Below, one piece after another: positions 8,498-17,691 of a DNA stretch of 64,000 bases; position 1 is the first letter of the stretch, and each line of letters starts with the position of its first letter. Origin of the DNA: Leptospiraceae bacterium (GTDB lineage Bacteria; Spirochaetota; Leptospiria; Leptospirales; Leptospiraceae); NCBI GenBank assembly GCA_016708435.1, contig JADJFV010000034.1:62001-126000 (forward strand). The letters are read 5' to 3'. Under the pieces are notes generated by a model, which made no database searches, was not told the DNA's origin, and saw nothing but the letters and a program-made list of their open reading frames with translations. The position numbers were made by a program, and so were the translations under genes.

Positions 8498-11253
8498 TGT
8501 TTGATATCCAAGGAAATAAAATTAAATTTCACGAATCTTCTTCCGAGTGGATTCGTTCGTTTGATCTCACAAGTATAAAATGTCTGATCGTTTGTCGTGG
8601 TCCGGTTCGTAAAGAAGCAATGGACGTATTTGATGAAATTGGAGTTAAGGAATATGGAATTTTGCTCTCGGAAAAAGATAGCGTTGTCTATCCGATGGCA
8701 TTTGCCCCTGAGCTTAGAAACTTCCGATTTATCAATAATATACATCGTATTACTGATTATATGGGCTCTGGAAAGGAAGAAAAAGATAGAATTATAAAAC
8801 AAATCATCGATATCGCTGTTAAAAATGGTTATACTCATATCTTTGCTGGTTATGGTTTTATGGCAGAAGATGCTGAGTTTATCGAAGCGATTGAAACATC
8901 CGGTGTTCGTTTTATGGGACCTGCTTCTAGTGTTGCAAAGCAAGCAGGAGCCAAGGATGCGGCAAAGATAATCGCGCGTAAACTCGGAGTATCCGTTACG
9001 CCGGGGATTGATAATATCACAGCGCTTACATTAGTTCGTAAAGCAGGCGGCAAAGATGGATTAGCCAAAATTGCAAAAGAAAGCAATCTAAACTTTTCTT
9101 ACGACAACAATCTATCTGAATCAGAAAATGCTGATAAGCTTTTACAACTTTCCTATGAATCTCATATTGATATTATTACAATCGAAGATTTGCAAAAAGA
9201 AGCTGAAATTGAATCAGAGGAAATATGGAAAAAATTTCCTAAGAATCGAATTCGATTCAAATACATCGGTGGCGGTGGCGGAAAAGGACAAAGAATTATT
9301 AGCAATAAATCCGAAGCCAAAGCTGCTGTTATGGAAATTTTGGCTGAATCGAAAGTAACAGGCGTTGGTTCTAACAGAAACTTCCTAATCGAATTAAACA
9401 TCGAAAACACTCGCCACAATGAAATTCAGCTCATTGGTAACGGAGAATGGTCATTAGCCCTTGGTGGACGTGATTGCTCTTTACAAATGCACGAACAAAA
9501 ACTACTCGAAATTTCTAACACAAGAGAAATGCTAGAACAAGAAATTGCTGCCTCTAAAGATCCAAAGAGAGCCGAAACTCTCAAGGGAGATTTGAAAGTT
9601 CTTACAGAAATGGAAGAGCAGTCAGAAAGATTTGGAATGGCTGTAAAATTAGATAGCGTTTCTACCTTTGAATCGATCGTTGAAGGAACCAATCACTTCT
9701 TCATGGAAATGAATACTCGTATCCAAGTAGAGCATCGTGTGACTGAGATGGCTTACAAATTAAAGTTTGTAAATCCTTCTAATGCCAACGATTTCTTTAT
9801 CGTGGAAAGTTTGATAGAGGCTATGGCGATGTTATCCGTTCATGGAAAACGTGTTCCAAAGCCAACGAGAATTTTACGCAATGTATCCGGCGCAGAAGTT
9901 CGTATCAACGCGACTAACCAAGCTCTACAACCACACGCGGGTGGACTGATCCAAAACTGGACAAAGGTGAGCGAATTTGAAATTAGAGATGACCAAGGGA
10001 TTGGAATTCGTAATCCTGATACAGGATCTTTCATCCACTATCGTCTCGCAGGAGCATATGATTCTAATATTGCCCTTCTTGTTAGTTATGGAAATAGTAG
10101 AACAGAAAATCTGGAAAGACTTAAACATATTATCAAGATTGCAGAAATGCGCGGAAGCGATTTGCAAACCAATATGCCAGTTCACTACGGACTCATCAAT
10201 TGGATACTCGGTCATGATGTAATGTTTAAGCCAAACACAAAATTCATGTTATCCTACCTCGCAGGTGTTGGTTCTCTAGCATCTTTCCTACGAGATATTG
10301 ATATGGATATTCTCTGGCCTGAAGTAGTGAAGCGCACAACAAAAGAAGATCCTGCTTTAGGAAAGGCATTGTCAAGGAAGGTAACACTGATTACCCGCCC
10401 GATAAAACTTTTATTTGCTAGTCCGCATTTACTTGCTGGTTGCATTGGATACAATCGACATAGGTCTTGGAAGATCGTTGACGGCAAAGCAGAGTTTACT
10501 CGTAATCCGCTTGAAATTCTAAAAGAGTTATACGAATACCTCGATTTAGAGAGAGCAGAAGGAAAAGTTCCATGCGAAGAAATTTGGGATCATGATGAAG
10601 CAATCATCGAAGAAGGCTTGGCTTTCTACGCTGACTTAAAGAGAATTTCTGGAAAGAATGAACCTTTTGCGTATTTTGATGATGCTCTTCGCAACAACAA
10701 GAATCCAGCTCCAGATAAAATTCCTGCTGATGTTTGGGAAAAGTGTATGGGTTCTCATGCCGGTTTCCAAGTTGGTCTTGATCTTATTAAGATAATTCCA
10801 ACGATTGGAAAGGCTTCTGGATTTTTTGATATCAGAATGAACGAAACGTTAGACGCTGTAGTTCCTGAACAATTTACTGATCCAGCGAATGTAACTAAGC
10901 TCATAAAATTCCTAGCACCTCCTCCAAAAGCGAAGTCAGATGAGATCATAGCTCCGATGGGTGGAATGTTCTATTCTAGAGAAGCTCCGAATTTACCTCC
11001 AATGATTAAAGTGGGAGATAGGTTTAGTGTTGGTCAACCATTGTTTATCGTTGAAGTTATGAAGATGTTTAACAAGATCGTTGCCCCATTTAGTGGAACG
11101 ATTGTGAAAGGCTTCATGGAAGATACAGATGGAAAAATTATTTCAAAAGGTCAACCTATTTTCAAAGTTCAACCGGATGAAGTAATCATAGAAGAAACAG
11201 AAGAAGAAATTTACAACAGAAAGAAAAAAGCTACACTCGCGCTTCTTGCGTAG
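8497..11253 (+). CDS. Biotin carboxylase/biotin carrier fusion of acyl-CoA carboxylase
   Basis: The protein has 918 residues. The N-terminal region is a biotin carboxylase with an ATP-grasp glycine loop (GGGGGKGQR), a RHNEIQLIGNG strand and the EMNTRIQVEHRVTEM catalytic segment. The C-terminus is a biotinyl domain with EVMKM at residues 853-857, where K856 is the biotin-bearing lysine. Two features depart from the usual AccC/PccA form. There is an extra segment of about 60 residues just before the glycine loop, and a long middle region (about 520-800) separates carboxylase and carrier. The usual QVEHPVTE reads QVEHRVTE. AAAGGGAG precedes the start inside the upstream gene. It should carboxylate biotin with bicarbonate and ATP and pass it to the preceding subunit. 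Confidence 0.9.
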   Translation: MFDIQGNKIKFHESSSEWIRSFDLTSIKCLIVCRGPVRKEAMDVFDEIGVKEYGILLSEKDSVVYPMAFAPELRNFRFINNIHRITDYMGSGKEEKDRIIKQIIDIAVKNGYTHIFAGYGFMAEDAEFIEAIETSGVRFMGPASSVAKQAGAKDAAKIIARKLGVSVTPGIDNITALTLVRKAGGKDGLAKIAKESNLNFSYDNNLSESENADKLLQLSYESHIDIITIEDLQKEAEIESEEIWKKFPKNRIRFKYIGGGGGKGQRIISNKSEAKAAVMEILAESKVTGVGSNRNFLIELNIENTRHNEIQLIGNGEWSLALGGRDCSLQMHEQKLLEISNTREMLEQEIAASKDPKRAETLKGDLKVLTEMEEQSERFGMAVKLDSVSTFESIVEGTNHFFMEMNTRIQVEHRVTEMAYKLKFVNPSNANDFFIVESLIEAMAMLSVHGKRVPKPTRILRNVSGAEVRINATNQALQPHAGGLIQNWTKVSEFEIRDDQGIGIRNPDTGSFIHYRLAGAYDSNIALLVSYGNSRTENLERLKHIIKIAEMRGSDLQTNMPVHYGLINWILGHDVMFKPNTKFMLSYLAGVGSLASFLRDIDMDILWPEVVKRTTKEDPALGKALSRKVTLITRPIKLLFASPHLLAGCIGYNRHRSWKIVDGKAEFTRNPLEILKELYEYLDLERAEGKVPCEEIWDHDEAIIEEGLAFYADLKRISGKNEPFAYFDDALRNNKNPAPDKIPADVWEKCMGSHAGFQVGLDLIKIIPTIGKASGFFDIRMNETLDAVVPEQFTDPANVTKLIKFLAPPPKAKSDEIIAPMGGMFYSREAPNLPPMIKVGDRFSVGQPLFIVEVMKMFNKIVAPFSGTIVKGFMEDTDGKIISKGQPIFKVQPDEVIIEETEEEIYNRKKKATLALLA

Positions 11254-11280
11254 TGTAACGGAGATAAACGTCGTCGTGAC

Positions 11281-11331
11281 GTTGTCATCGTAGAGACGTA
11301 GCGCGCTACGTCTCTACGATGATGTCACAAC
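11281..11331. repeat. Long palindrome after the carboxylase operon
   Basis: A perfect inverted repeat spans 11285-11322, centred on gcgcgc, with 19-base arms that start tcatcgtagagacgtagc. With one bulge it extends to gttgt/acaac at the outer ends (11281-11331). It has no T-run, so it is not a typical terminator. It resembles a REP- or MITE-like intergenic palindrome; other copies would have to be sought in the genome. Confidence 0.65.
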
Positions 11332-11349
11332 ACGCCGCGCTTTCATTAT

Positions 11350-11409
11350 AGAGAGCCCCTAGCAGTAGGGTCGCATATATGCGACCCTACTGCTAGGGGC
11401 TCTCTTTTC
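11350..11409 (+). terminator. Perfect 28-bp-arm palindrome with T-run, likely terminator
   Basis: Bases 11350-11405 form a perfect palindrome centred between 11377 and 11378, and TTTT follows. Each arm also folds on itself (CCCTA, four bases, TAGGG), so the transcript could form one very long hairpin or several smaller ones. It lies about 100 bases after the carboxylase stop and 35 bases before the next gene. It would terminate transcription and, given its symmetry, could act in both directions. Confidence 0.7.
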
Positions 11410-11439
11410 AATTGACTAACATATAGGAAAACAAAAAAC

Positions 11440-12483
11440 ATGAAACATCTATTAACCGCTCTATTATTCACAATCGCCTACACAGGATTAACCGCACAAG
11501 AAGTAAAAAAAGATTATCTTTCTTACAATTGGGCACGCTATTCTATAAATAAGTTTTGGTCTACTCGAAGTGAACAACAGGGAGCTGTAACGGCTAACGC
11601 GAATAAGTTCAACATGGAGGGCTTTAAACTCTACAAAGCTAAAAAAGATACGGAAGCGATTAAGCAATACGAATTGGCTATTGAAGCCTTACCTAGCGGA
11701 GAGATATATTATAATTATGCGAATAGTCTATCCAATGTCAAAAGATATGAGGATGCAATTAAAGCCTATGAAATTGCACTTAAGCTTGATCCTCCTCGTC
11801 CAGAGCTTGCTCTTTACAATATTGCTTGCGCTTATAGCCTTATGAATAAGCCGGATAATGCCTATAAGTTTCTAGCAAGTGCAGTAGAGAGAGGGTATAA
11901 CGCATTTGAATATATCAAAAAAGATTCCGACATGGCAAACTTACGTAAGCAACCAGATTGGGAAACAAAAATCAAATCAATCAAAGCAAAGGCAAATTAC
12001 GACGAATCTGCACTGAATGGAAAGATTACGGAAGAAGGACCGAGACAGCCAGAATATTTTTACCTCTGTAAATCCGGTGTCGCGCTCACTGTCGGTGGAT
12101 ATCAAATTGATTGTGCGGGAAAAGGATTTGATCGGGGCAAATGGAAATTAGTCAACGGTGATCTAAAAATCGATTTTACGGAAGACTGCTCACCAGAATA
12201 TGTAGCCACAGCCGCCGAATCGAAAAAAGCAGAGTCAGAGCCAGCCTTTGAAGGTCAATGCCCTGTGGGCAAACCAAAGTTTGTCGCTTGTAAGAAGGTT
12301 AATTCGAAAGAATATTATTCCAATAGAAATTTTGCAAGAGAAGAAGTTAGAGCAATGCTTGTTCCTACAAGTGGTGGTGAGTATCCTTCTATGACCTTTG
12401 AAAAATTCAAAAATGGCAAAGAGCCAAAACAATGCGATCCAAATTTTAAAGTGCAAGCTTTGAAGGATTATGTAGTAGAGTAA
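11440..12483 (+). CDS. Exported TPR-repeat protein
   Basis: The protein has 347 residues with a signal peptide ending near TGLTAQ (residue 20) and AGGAAA upstream of the ATG. Residues about 50-150 hold three TPR-like helix pairs: FNMEGFKLYKAKKDTEAIKQYE, then a YNYANSL repeat, then an ALYNIACAYSL repeat. The C-terminal half contains six or so cysteines and matches no family I recognise. The protein is probably periplasmic and may serve as a scaffold. It stands alone between two hairpin-bearing gaps. Confidence 0.8.
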   Translation: MKHLLTALLFTIAYTGLTAQEVKKDYLSYNWARYSINKFWSTRSEQQGAVTANANKFNMEGFKLYKAKKDTEAIKQYELAIEALPSGEIYYNYANSLSNVKRYEDAIKAYEIALKLDPPRPELALYNIACAYSLMNKPDNAYKFLASAVERGYNAFEYIKKDSDMANLRKQPDWETKIKSIKAKANYDESALNGKITEEGPRQPEYFYLCKSGVALTVGGYQIDCAGKGFDRGKWKLVNGDLKIDFTEDCSPEYVATAAESKKAESEPAFEGQCPVGKPKFVACKKVNSKEYYSNRNFAREEVRAMLVPTSGGEYPSMTFEKFKNGKEPKQCDPNFKVQALKDYVVE

Positions 12484-12913
12484 TTATTCTTTGCCACAGA
12501 GTCACAGAGACACGGAGAATTTTTCATTGTCTTTTCCGAATTATTGCGGTGATTCTGTGGCAATGCTGTTGCACATTACTAATAAGGCTTAGACCGATTT
12601 CTTCAATATAATTCTGTTCCTAAAGCCTCTGACACATACTGCCTATTTTCCGCTGATACAGTTAAACCAAGTCTTGCTACGAAAGTTTTTTCAAATTGTT
12701 TTTTTATTCATTCGACTCATCCTATCCGTGAACTTCAAATCAAAACTGGAAGCGCTTTTGGTTTCATGGTATGAATGTTTTTTAGTCCCTAAAAAGAAAT
12801 AATAACAAGAAATGAGCACTAATAATTGTGAGTATTGAGAATTTCTTTTCCTTGCAATTTAAAATATTAATTATTTAAGTATAACGGAAAGATAAAAAAG
12901 GTAGGGAATTCCA
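12484..12913. other. Intergenic region with an inverted repeat
   Basis: This 430-base gap between two co-directional genes holds ttgccacaga at 12491-12500 and its exact complement tctgtggcaa at 12554-12563. The sequence between them contains purine-rich near-repeats (cacagag, cacagaga, cacggag). The fold-back could end the upstream transcript, but there is no T-run. The remainder is AT-rich and presumably holds the promoter of the GalT-like gene; no open frame is supported. Confidence 0.5.
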
Positions 12914-14041
12914 ATGAGCCATTCGCAACAGCTTGATATTAAAATGGTCGAGTCAATTCTTCAATCCAGTTCGATTGAAAATCTTGACATGAAAGAAATT
13001 TCAAATCTCTTCCTTGCAGAGAAATCCATTTCCAACTACAGACCGGAATCTATATTTCAAATTGATCCCAGAAACGGAGAATTGATAGTCTACAATTCTT
13101 CCCGAGCGACACGTCCAAGTTCTGGTCTCGAAGAAAAATTAGAAATACAAAAAGAAACAGAGCATTGCCATATTTGCTCCGGGAATACTACAGGGATAAT
13201 GGACATTACCCACATGAGTGAAGGTTTTAGCTTTATTAATAAAAATATGTTTCCTATTTTTTTCCCTTACGAAACCGATTCACAAAATAACTTTGGGACA
13301 GTGTCTTTCGGGCTTCATTTTTTACAATGGACTTCTTCTTTTCACAATCGGGATTGGCATAATATTAGTTTGAAAGATGCAAGTATAGTGTTGTCAAGAT
13401 TAGCCGCTTTAGAAAAAAAACTTCTTTTAGAATCAGGGAATATTATGCCTGAGTCAGTTTCTTCTTCAATCGATAAACAGACTTTTGGATATGTTTCCAT
13501 TATAAAGAATTATGGTAAGGCTGCCGGCGGATCTTTAGCTCATGGACATCAGCAGATTGTTTCATCCAATATAATGCCGAAGCAGTTTTTTAATAACTGG
13601 ATTTTCCAGGAAAGACATGGCTCTCCCTTTTCAAAATTTTTATTACAAGAAAATCCAGAAGAACTTGTTGTTAAGGATTACGGCAAGGCTGTGTTAGTCG
13701 TTCCGTATTTTATGCGACGTCCCTTTGATATGTTTCTAATTTTAAGAGATACATCTAAGAGATTTTTGCATGAATTAGACAAAGAAGAAGTTGAAATTGT
13801 CGCAAACGCATGGCAAGAGGCTACTCGTATTATACTTCTCATTTTAAAGAATCTTAAAAAAGAGGAAGCTTACAACATTGCAGTAAATAATGGTCCCGGT
13901 GCTGGTCTTTACATTGAATTTTTACCATTTACTCAATTGATAGGGGGTTATGAAAAAATTGGCCTTTGGGTTTGTCAGGAAAGTCCATTTAAAGCAGCTG
14001 AGACTCTTCGCAGTTTTATAGCTGACCTAGAGCCTCTTTGA
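12914..14041 (+). CDS. GalT-like HIT-superfamily nucleotidyltransferase
   Basis: The protein has 375 residues. A C-x-x-C zinc-site-like pair lies in EHCHICSG (about residue 84), and the nucleophile motif reads GGSLAHGHQQI near residue 213. That motif has the form H-x-H-x-Q, as in galactose-1-phosphate uridylyltransferase, rather than HxHxH of hydrolytic HIT proteins. An NGPGAGLYIEFLP strand near the C-terminus also fits the GalT fold. It likely moves a nucleotide monophosphate between a sugar phosphate and a nucleotide. The exact substrate, whether hexose-1-phosphate or another, is not determined, and no galactose genes lie nearby. AGG precedes the ATG. It converges with the RmlD-like gene. 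Confidence 0.75.
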   Translation: MSHSQQLDIKMVESILQSSSIENLDMKEISNLFLAEKSISNYRPESIFQIDPRNGELIVYNSSRATRPSSGLEEKLEIQKETEHCHICSGNTTGIMDITHMSEGFSFINKNMFPIFFPYETDSQNNFGTVSFGLHFLQWTSSFHNRDWHNISLKDASIVLSRLAALEKKLLLESGNIMPESVSSSIDKQTFGYVSIIKNYGKAAGGSLAHGHQQIVSSNIMPKQFFNNWIFQERHGSPFSKFLLQENPEELVVKDYGKAVLVVPYFMRRPFDMFLILRDTSKRFLHELDKEEVEIVANAWQEATRIILLILKNLKKEEAYNIAVNNGPGAGLYIEFLPFTQLIGGYEKIGLWVCQESPFKAAETLRSFIADLEPL

Positions 14042-14060
14042 GTCTTAAGGTAAAATACTA

Positions 14061-14915
14061 TTATCCCTTTAAATAATCATCCACAAGTTCTTTCCATGTT
14101 TTCTTTAAGAGAGGATTTCCTTTTAGGGCAGTCTGGATTTTATTTAAATCGAGAACTGAATAAAGTGGTCTCTTTGCAGGAGTTGGATAAGCACTCGATG
14201 GAATAGGCTTTACCTTACACTTTGTATCTTTTAAAACATAAGCAGCAAGATCATACCAGGAGCAGTAGTCGGCTGGTCCAAGATGATAAATTCCGCTAAG
14301 ATTTTTTTCTAAAGAGGCTACAATGAGTTGCGACAAATATGGAGTAGACGTTGGTCTACCGATTTGGTCACTTACAACATTTAATTCTGATTTTTCTGCG
14401 GAAAGTTTAAGCATGGTGTCTACAAAATTTTTCCCGCTCTTTCCAATCAACCACTGAACTCTTAGAATTAGATAATCCAATCCTTCCGTTGAAAGAATAT
14501 TTTGTTCTCCTTTTAATTTGCCTTCACCATATTTATTTATAGGAGCTGGATTCCAGTCCTCAGGAATTGGCTCTTTAAAATCTCCAGAGAAAATATAGTC
14601 GGTCGAGAAATGAACAAGTTTGATTTTATTATTGGCAGATGCTTCCGATAGATATTTAAGCGCTGTTCCATTTATTTCATAGGAAATTTTCTCGGTTTCG
14701 CATTTATCTACTGCAGTGTATGCTGCACAGTTGATTAAAACATCGGGTTTCAGAGCTGCCAACTTTCCATGAACAGCTTTTTCATTGCAAATGTCTAGCT
14801 CATCTAAATCAATAGAAGTAATCTTACAATTTTCCTTTTCCAATTCTTTTTTTAAATCAGTGGCTAACATACCGTTGCCGCCTGTGATTAAAATATGTTG
14901 CTCTTTTAAATCCAT
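14061..14915 (-). CDS. rfbD: dTDP-4-dehydrorhamnose reductase-like protein
   Basis: The 284-residue protein is an extended short-chain dehydrogenase of the RmlD type. It has the nucleotide loop GGNGMLATD (12-20), the NCAAYTAVDKCE strand typical of RmlD, the STDYIFSGD segment and the catalytic YGEGKLKGE (Y-x3-K). The family reduces dTDP-4-keto-L-rhamnose in surface polysaccharide synthesis. No rmlABC gene lies beside it, so the sugar specificity is inferred. It overlaps the DUF952 gene by ten bases and is the last gene of a three-gene coupled operon. Confidence 0.8.
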   Translation of the reverse strand: MDLKEQHILITGGNGMLATDLKKELEKENCKITSIDLDELDICNEKAVHGKLAALKPDVLINCAAYTAVDKCETEKISYEINGTALKYLSEASANNKIKLVHFSTDYIFSGDFKEPIPEDWNPAPINKYGEGKLKGEQNILSTEGLDYLILRVQWLIGKSGKNFVDTMLKLSAEKSELNVVSDQIGRPTSTPYLSQLIVASLEKNLSGIYHLGPADYCSWYDLAAYVLKDTKCKVKPIPSSAYPTPAKRPLYSVLDLNKIQTALKGNPLLKKTWKELVDDYLKG

Positions 14916-15340
14916 AGATTACCTGCTTTGTATTGATTGAAACTTATAAATTGTTTGGGAAAATGAAAAACGTAATTTATCTTTGGAAGTTTGGCAATGC
15001 CTTCAATTGCATCGAGGTTCAAGCTTCCGTAAATATGCGGAAACATAGAGCTTTGCTTCAATGGAGAATTTTCTTTTCCACTCAATGGAATCGTTGATTC
15101 GAATATTACTCTTGCCATTAGTTTTTTAAGACGAATTTTTAAGACCAAAACATTCTTCTCCTTTGAAAAAAAATCGTTTGCAATTAAAATTGTTAAATCT
15201 TCCCCATTGGTGCAGTGAATAAATCCCTCTTGCAAAAAAAATAGTGGAGTATACATATTATCCCGTGTCTGATTCAGAAATTCCGACTCTAATACAAGAT
15301 GATAAATGAAATCAGGATTATTTTGCTCTTGTTCTTTCAT
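14906..15340 (-). CDS. DUF952 family protein
   Basis: The protein has 144 residues from the ATG at 15340, which overlaps the BioF stop codon as ATGA and so favours coupled translation; a TTG start at 15352 is less likely. The sequence carries DUF952 hallmarks: IYHLVLESEF, then GFIHCTNGEDL, and near the C-terminus FPHIYGSLNLDAI. The family has a small fold of unknown function; some members are annotated as glutathione-S-transferase-like without proof. No catalytic role is proposed here. Confidence 0.75.
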   Translation of the reverse strand: MKEQEQNNPDFIYHLVLESEFLNQTRDNMYTPLFFLQEGFIHCTNGEDLTILIANDFFSKEKNVLVLKIRLKKLMARVIFESTIPLSGKENSPLKQSSMFPHIYGSLNLDAIEGIAKLPKINYVFHFPKQFISFNQYKAGNLWI

Positions 15341-16458
15341 TTTTTTAAGCAATCTAGAACTTGCAAAACGATCTCTTTTGAAACATTTGCATTTACACTG
15401 ATGCGAAGTCTAGATTCTTTCACAGTAGGAGGGCGGATAGCTCTAATGTCAAATCCTTTCTCTTGTAAAAAACTAGCAGTTTGCATTGCCAAAGCCTCTT
15501 CGTATAGAACGACGGGAACGATTTGAGACTCAGAGGAAAGTGTTTCTATCCCAATTCCTTTTAGTCCATTTCGTAGAAGGTTCGCATTTTCTAAAATACT
15601 AGCTCGCTCTATTTCCATTTCGATCGCTAGATCAATCGAAGTATCAAGGGCATAGGCGATGGCAGGAATTGGTGCAGTAGAAAAAATAAAAGTTCTCATT
15701 GTATTGATTAGGTATTCTTTATAAAGGTGAGAAGTTGCGATGAAGGAACCTTCTAAACCGAGAGATTTTCCGCCGGTATAAACTCTAAAGTCAATGTCGG
15801 ATAATTCATATTTGCCGTTTAGCGGTTGGCAAGCCATTCCAGCTCCTTCTTTTCCAAATACACCTAGCGCATGAGCTTCGTCTAATATCAGACAGGCATT
15901 GAATTCTTTTTTTAATCGAATTAATTCTGTAACGTCAGCCAAATCTCCATCCATACTAAATACTGTCTCTGAAACAATTATCTTCCGTGAGTTTGTATCT
16001 GATTTTTCCAAAAGTTCTCGGAGATGATTCATGTCTTTATGACGAAAGTATTTTTTCACAGCACCAGAAATTCTAATTCCATCCAGAATGGAAGCATGAT
16101 TGAGTCTATCTGTAAAAATTATTGTACGTGGATCGGAAAGCGTATCAAGTAATCCAAGATTAGCCGCAAAACCATTCGAGAGAAATAGTGAAGTCTCGGA
16201 TCCAACCCAAGCGGCAAACTTTGATTCAACCCTTTCAAAAATATCTCTGTGCCCACGAATAAGTCTAGAGGCTCCTGAACCAGCTCCATAGATTTCAATT
16301 CCTGCGATGAGAGCGTTTTTGACTTTTGAATTTTGAGAGAGACAGAGATAATCATTCGAAGACAAATCTATTCCGTTCGGAAGTCTGAGACTTCGAAATC
16401 TGTTCTTAGAGAGAATCAAATCCAATTCTTTTTTTATAAAATCCGGGAAAGAGTTCAT
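15337..16458 (-). CDS. bioF: 8-amino-7-oxononanoate synthase-like (alpha-oxoamine synthase)
   Basis: The 373-residue protein is a PLP fold-type I enzyme of the alpha-oxoamine synthase family. It has SSNDYLCLSQN near the N-terminus, GSGASRLIRGHRDIFERVE, LNHASILDGIR, the aspartate-bearing ILDEAHALGVFG and the PLP lysine in YTGGKSLGLEG. In the biotin pathway the family condenses pimeloyl-ACP or -CoA with alanine. No other bio gene is nearby, so a different acyl or amino acid substrate remains possible. It is the first gene of the coupled operon bioF-DUF952-rfbD. Confidence 0.8.
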   Translation of the reverse strand: MNSFPDFIKKELDLILSKNRFRSLRLPNGIDLSSNDYLCLSQNSKVKNALIAGIEIYGAGSGASRLIRGHRDIFERVESKFAAWVGSETSLFLSNGFAANLGLLDTLSDPRTIIFTDRLNHASILDGIRISGAVKKYFRHKDMNHLRELLEKSDTNSRKIIVSETVFSMDGDLADVTELIRLKKEFNACLILDEAHALGVFGKEGAGMACQPLNGKYELSDIDFRVYTGGKSLGLEGSFIATSHLYKEYLINTMRTFIFSTAPIPAIAYALDTSIDLAIEMEIERASILENANLLRNGLKGIGIETLSSESQIVPVVLYEEALAMQTASFLQEKGFDIRAIRPPTVKESRLRISVNANVSKEIVLQVLDCLKK

Positions 16459-16536
16459 GCATTTATAGCTTATCTATCCATTATTTTTTACATGATAGAA
16501 AATTCTACTAGGTTTTTGAAGGTTGAACGTTGTTGA

Positions 16537-17691
16537 TTAGAATTGAAAGCGTAATCCAAGTTCAAGTTGAGAAGAATGATTTAATTGATTTGGCGTAAAA
16601 TAGCTATTAGCCGTTGTGACCGGAGAAATCTTAGTGTAGAAGCGAATGGTCGTTGAGTTCGCGGAAAGATCTGTCGAAGTTTTCCAGAGAAGTGCATCGA
16701 AAATATTTAGAGTATACATTGCCGCAAGAAAAATGGAAGCTTGATAAGTTTCTGTTGCCGTTCCCTGTGCTCTATGGAATTGATTTTCACTGGCTATATA
16801 ACCATAGATTAACCCAAAGTCTTGTCCCTCAACTACTTGATAGAGTAAGCCGCGAAGAACGAGTTGGTTGTATTTTTGTTTTTCTGAATGAAATGTGTCG
16901 AGGCTTGCTTTGTATTGGGCTGCTCCTAGTATAATTCCTACATTAAAGAAAAGGGCTGAAAAATAATGCTCTTTGTTGACTTGTCCCCAGCCAGGAAGAA
17001 TGGCTGACTTTGCGGCTTGCTTCCAATAGGGGTAATTAGAAGTCCTTGCAGTGGGAGTTACAGGTATATCAGGAGTAACCTCAGGGTTCGAAGGAGTTAC
17101 GATTGGAATAGATTCGTTTTTTAATTCAAAGAAATTATTTAGAACTAGAATTTTCTTTCTTGGATTTTCAAGCGTTAAATCATAATTACCCACTCTCGTT
17201 TTATCATTGTCAATGATTACTTCAAAGATTCCTTTCTTAAGCTTTACACTAATAAAGGTCACAGTTTCAGTCTCATTCTTTAGAATAAGACGTGTATCCT
17301 TATAAAAATTCTTTCCTTCGATCAGTATTTTAGTTTGCGGTTCTACCTTGCTTCCAATATTATTTCTATCACTCGTAACTTCTGGTGAGAGGGATTTGGA
17401 GATAATAAAGGGAAACCACTCGGAATAGGAAGAAATTTTTCCAAACTTATTATAAGTTCCTACACGATGAGAATACTTTCCAGGATCTAGATTTAATTTG
17501 CGAGAAGTCTCCTTTGTATCTATTTCATCTATAATTTCATCTGAGTCATTTTTTATTTGTAGCTGGTAACTACTTGCGTTTGGAATTGGCTCCCAGATGA
17601 TTACAGGATTTTCTTGGTCAACTGACTCTTGTGAAAGTAGTGACATAGAAAAGAGAAACAGTAGGAGTAGGGGATAGATTTTATTCCACAT
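16537..17691 (-). CDS. Exported protein with IPT/TIG-like domain and C-terminal membrane segment
   Basis: The protein has 384 residues from the ATG at 17691, which opens a signal peptide ending at SLLSQ; the frame runs on upstream to 17835 inside the FecR gene. A fibronectin-like domain (about 25-105, with WEPIPNASSYQLQI) is followed by an IPT/TIG-like domain (about 115-200) and a proline-rich linker. The C-terminal part contains AILPGWGQ, a motif of DUF5683-type membrane domains. The last residue is Phe in LGLRFQF, as in many outer-membrane proteins. It overlaps the FecR gene by 11 bases and closes the cyclase-FecR operon. Its function is unknown. Confidence 0.7.
   Translation of the reverse strand: MWNKIYPLLLLFLFSMSLLSQESVDQENPVIIWEPIPNASSYQLQIKNDSDEIIDEIDTKETSRKLNLDPGKYSHRVGTYNKFGKISSYSEWFPFIISKSLSPEVTSDRNNIGSKVEPQTKILIEGKNFYKDTRLILKNETETVTFISVKLKKGIFEVIIDNDKTRVGNYDLTLENPRKKILVLNNFFELKNESIPIVTPSNPEVTPDIPVTPTARTSNYPYWKQAAKSAILPGWGQVNKEHYFSALFFNVGIILGAAQYKASLDTFHSEKQKYNQLVLRGLLYQVVEGQDFGLIYGYIASENQFHRAQGTATETYQASIFLAAMYTLNIFDALLWKTSTDLSANSTTIRFYTKISPVTTANSYFTPNQLNHSSQLELGLRFQF

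Noticed and set aside
11281..11409. Ends of an insertion sequence
   Set aside because: The palindromes enclose no transposase gene and lie in a gap of under 200 bases.
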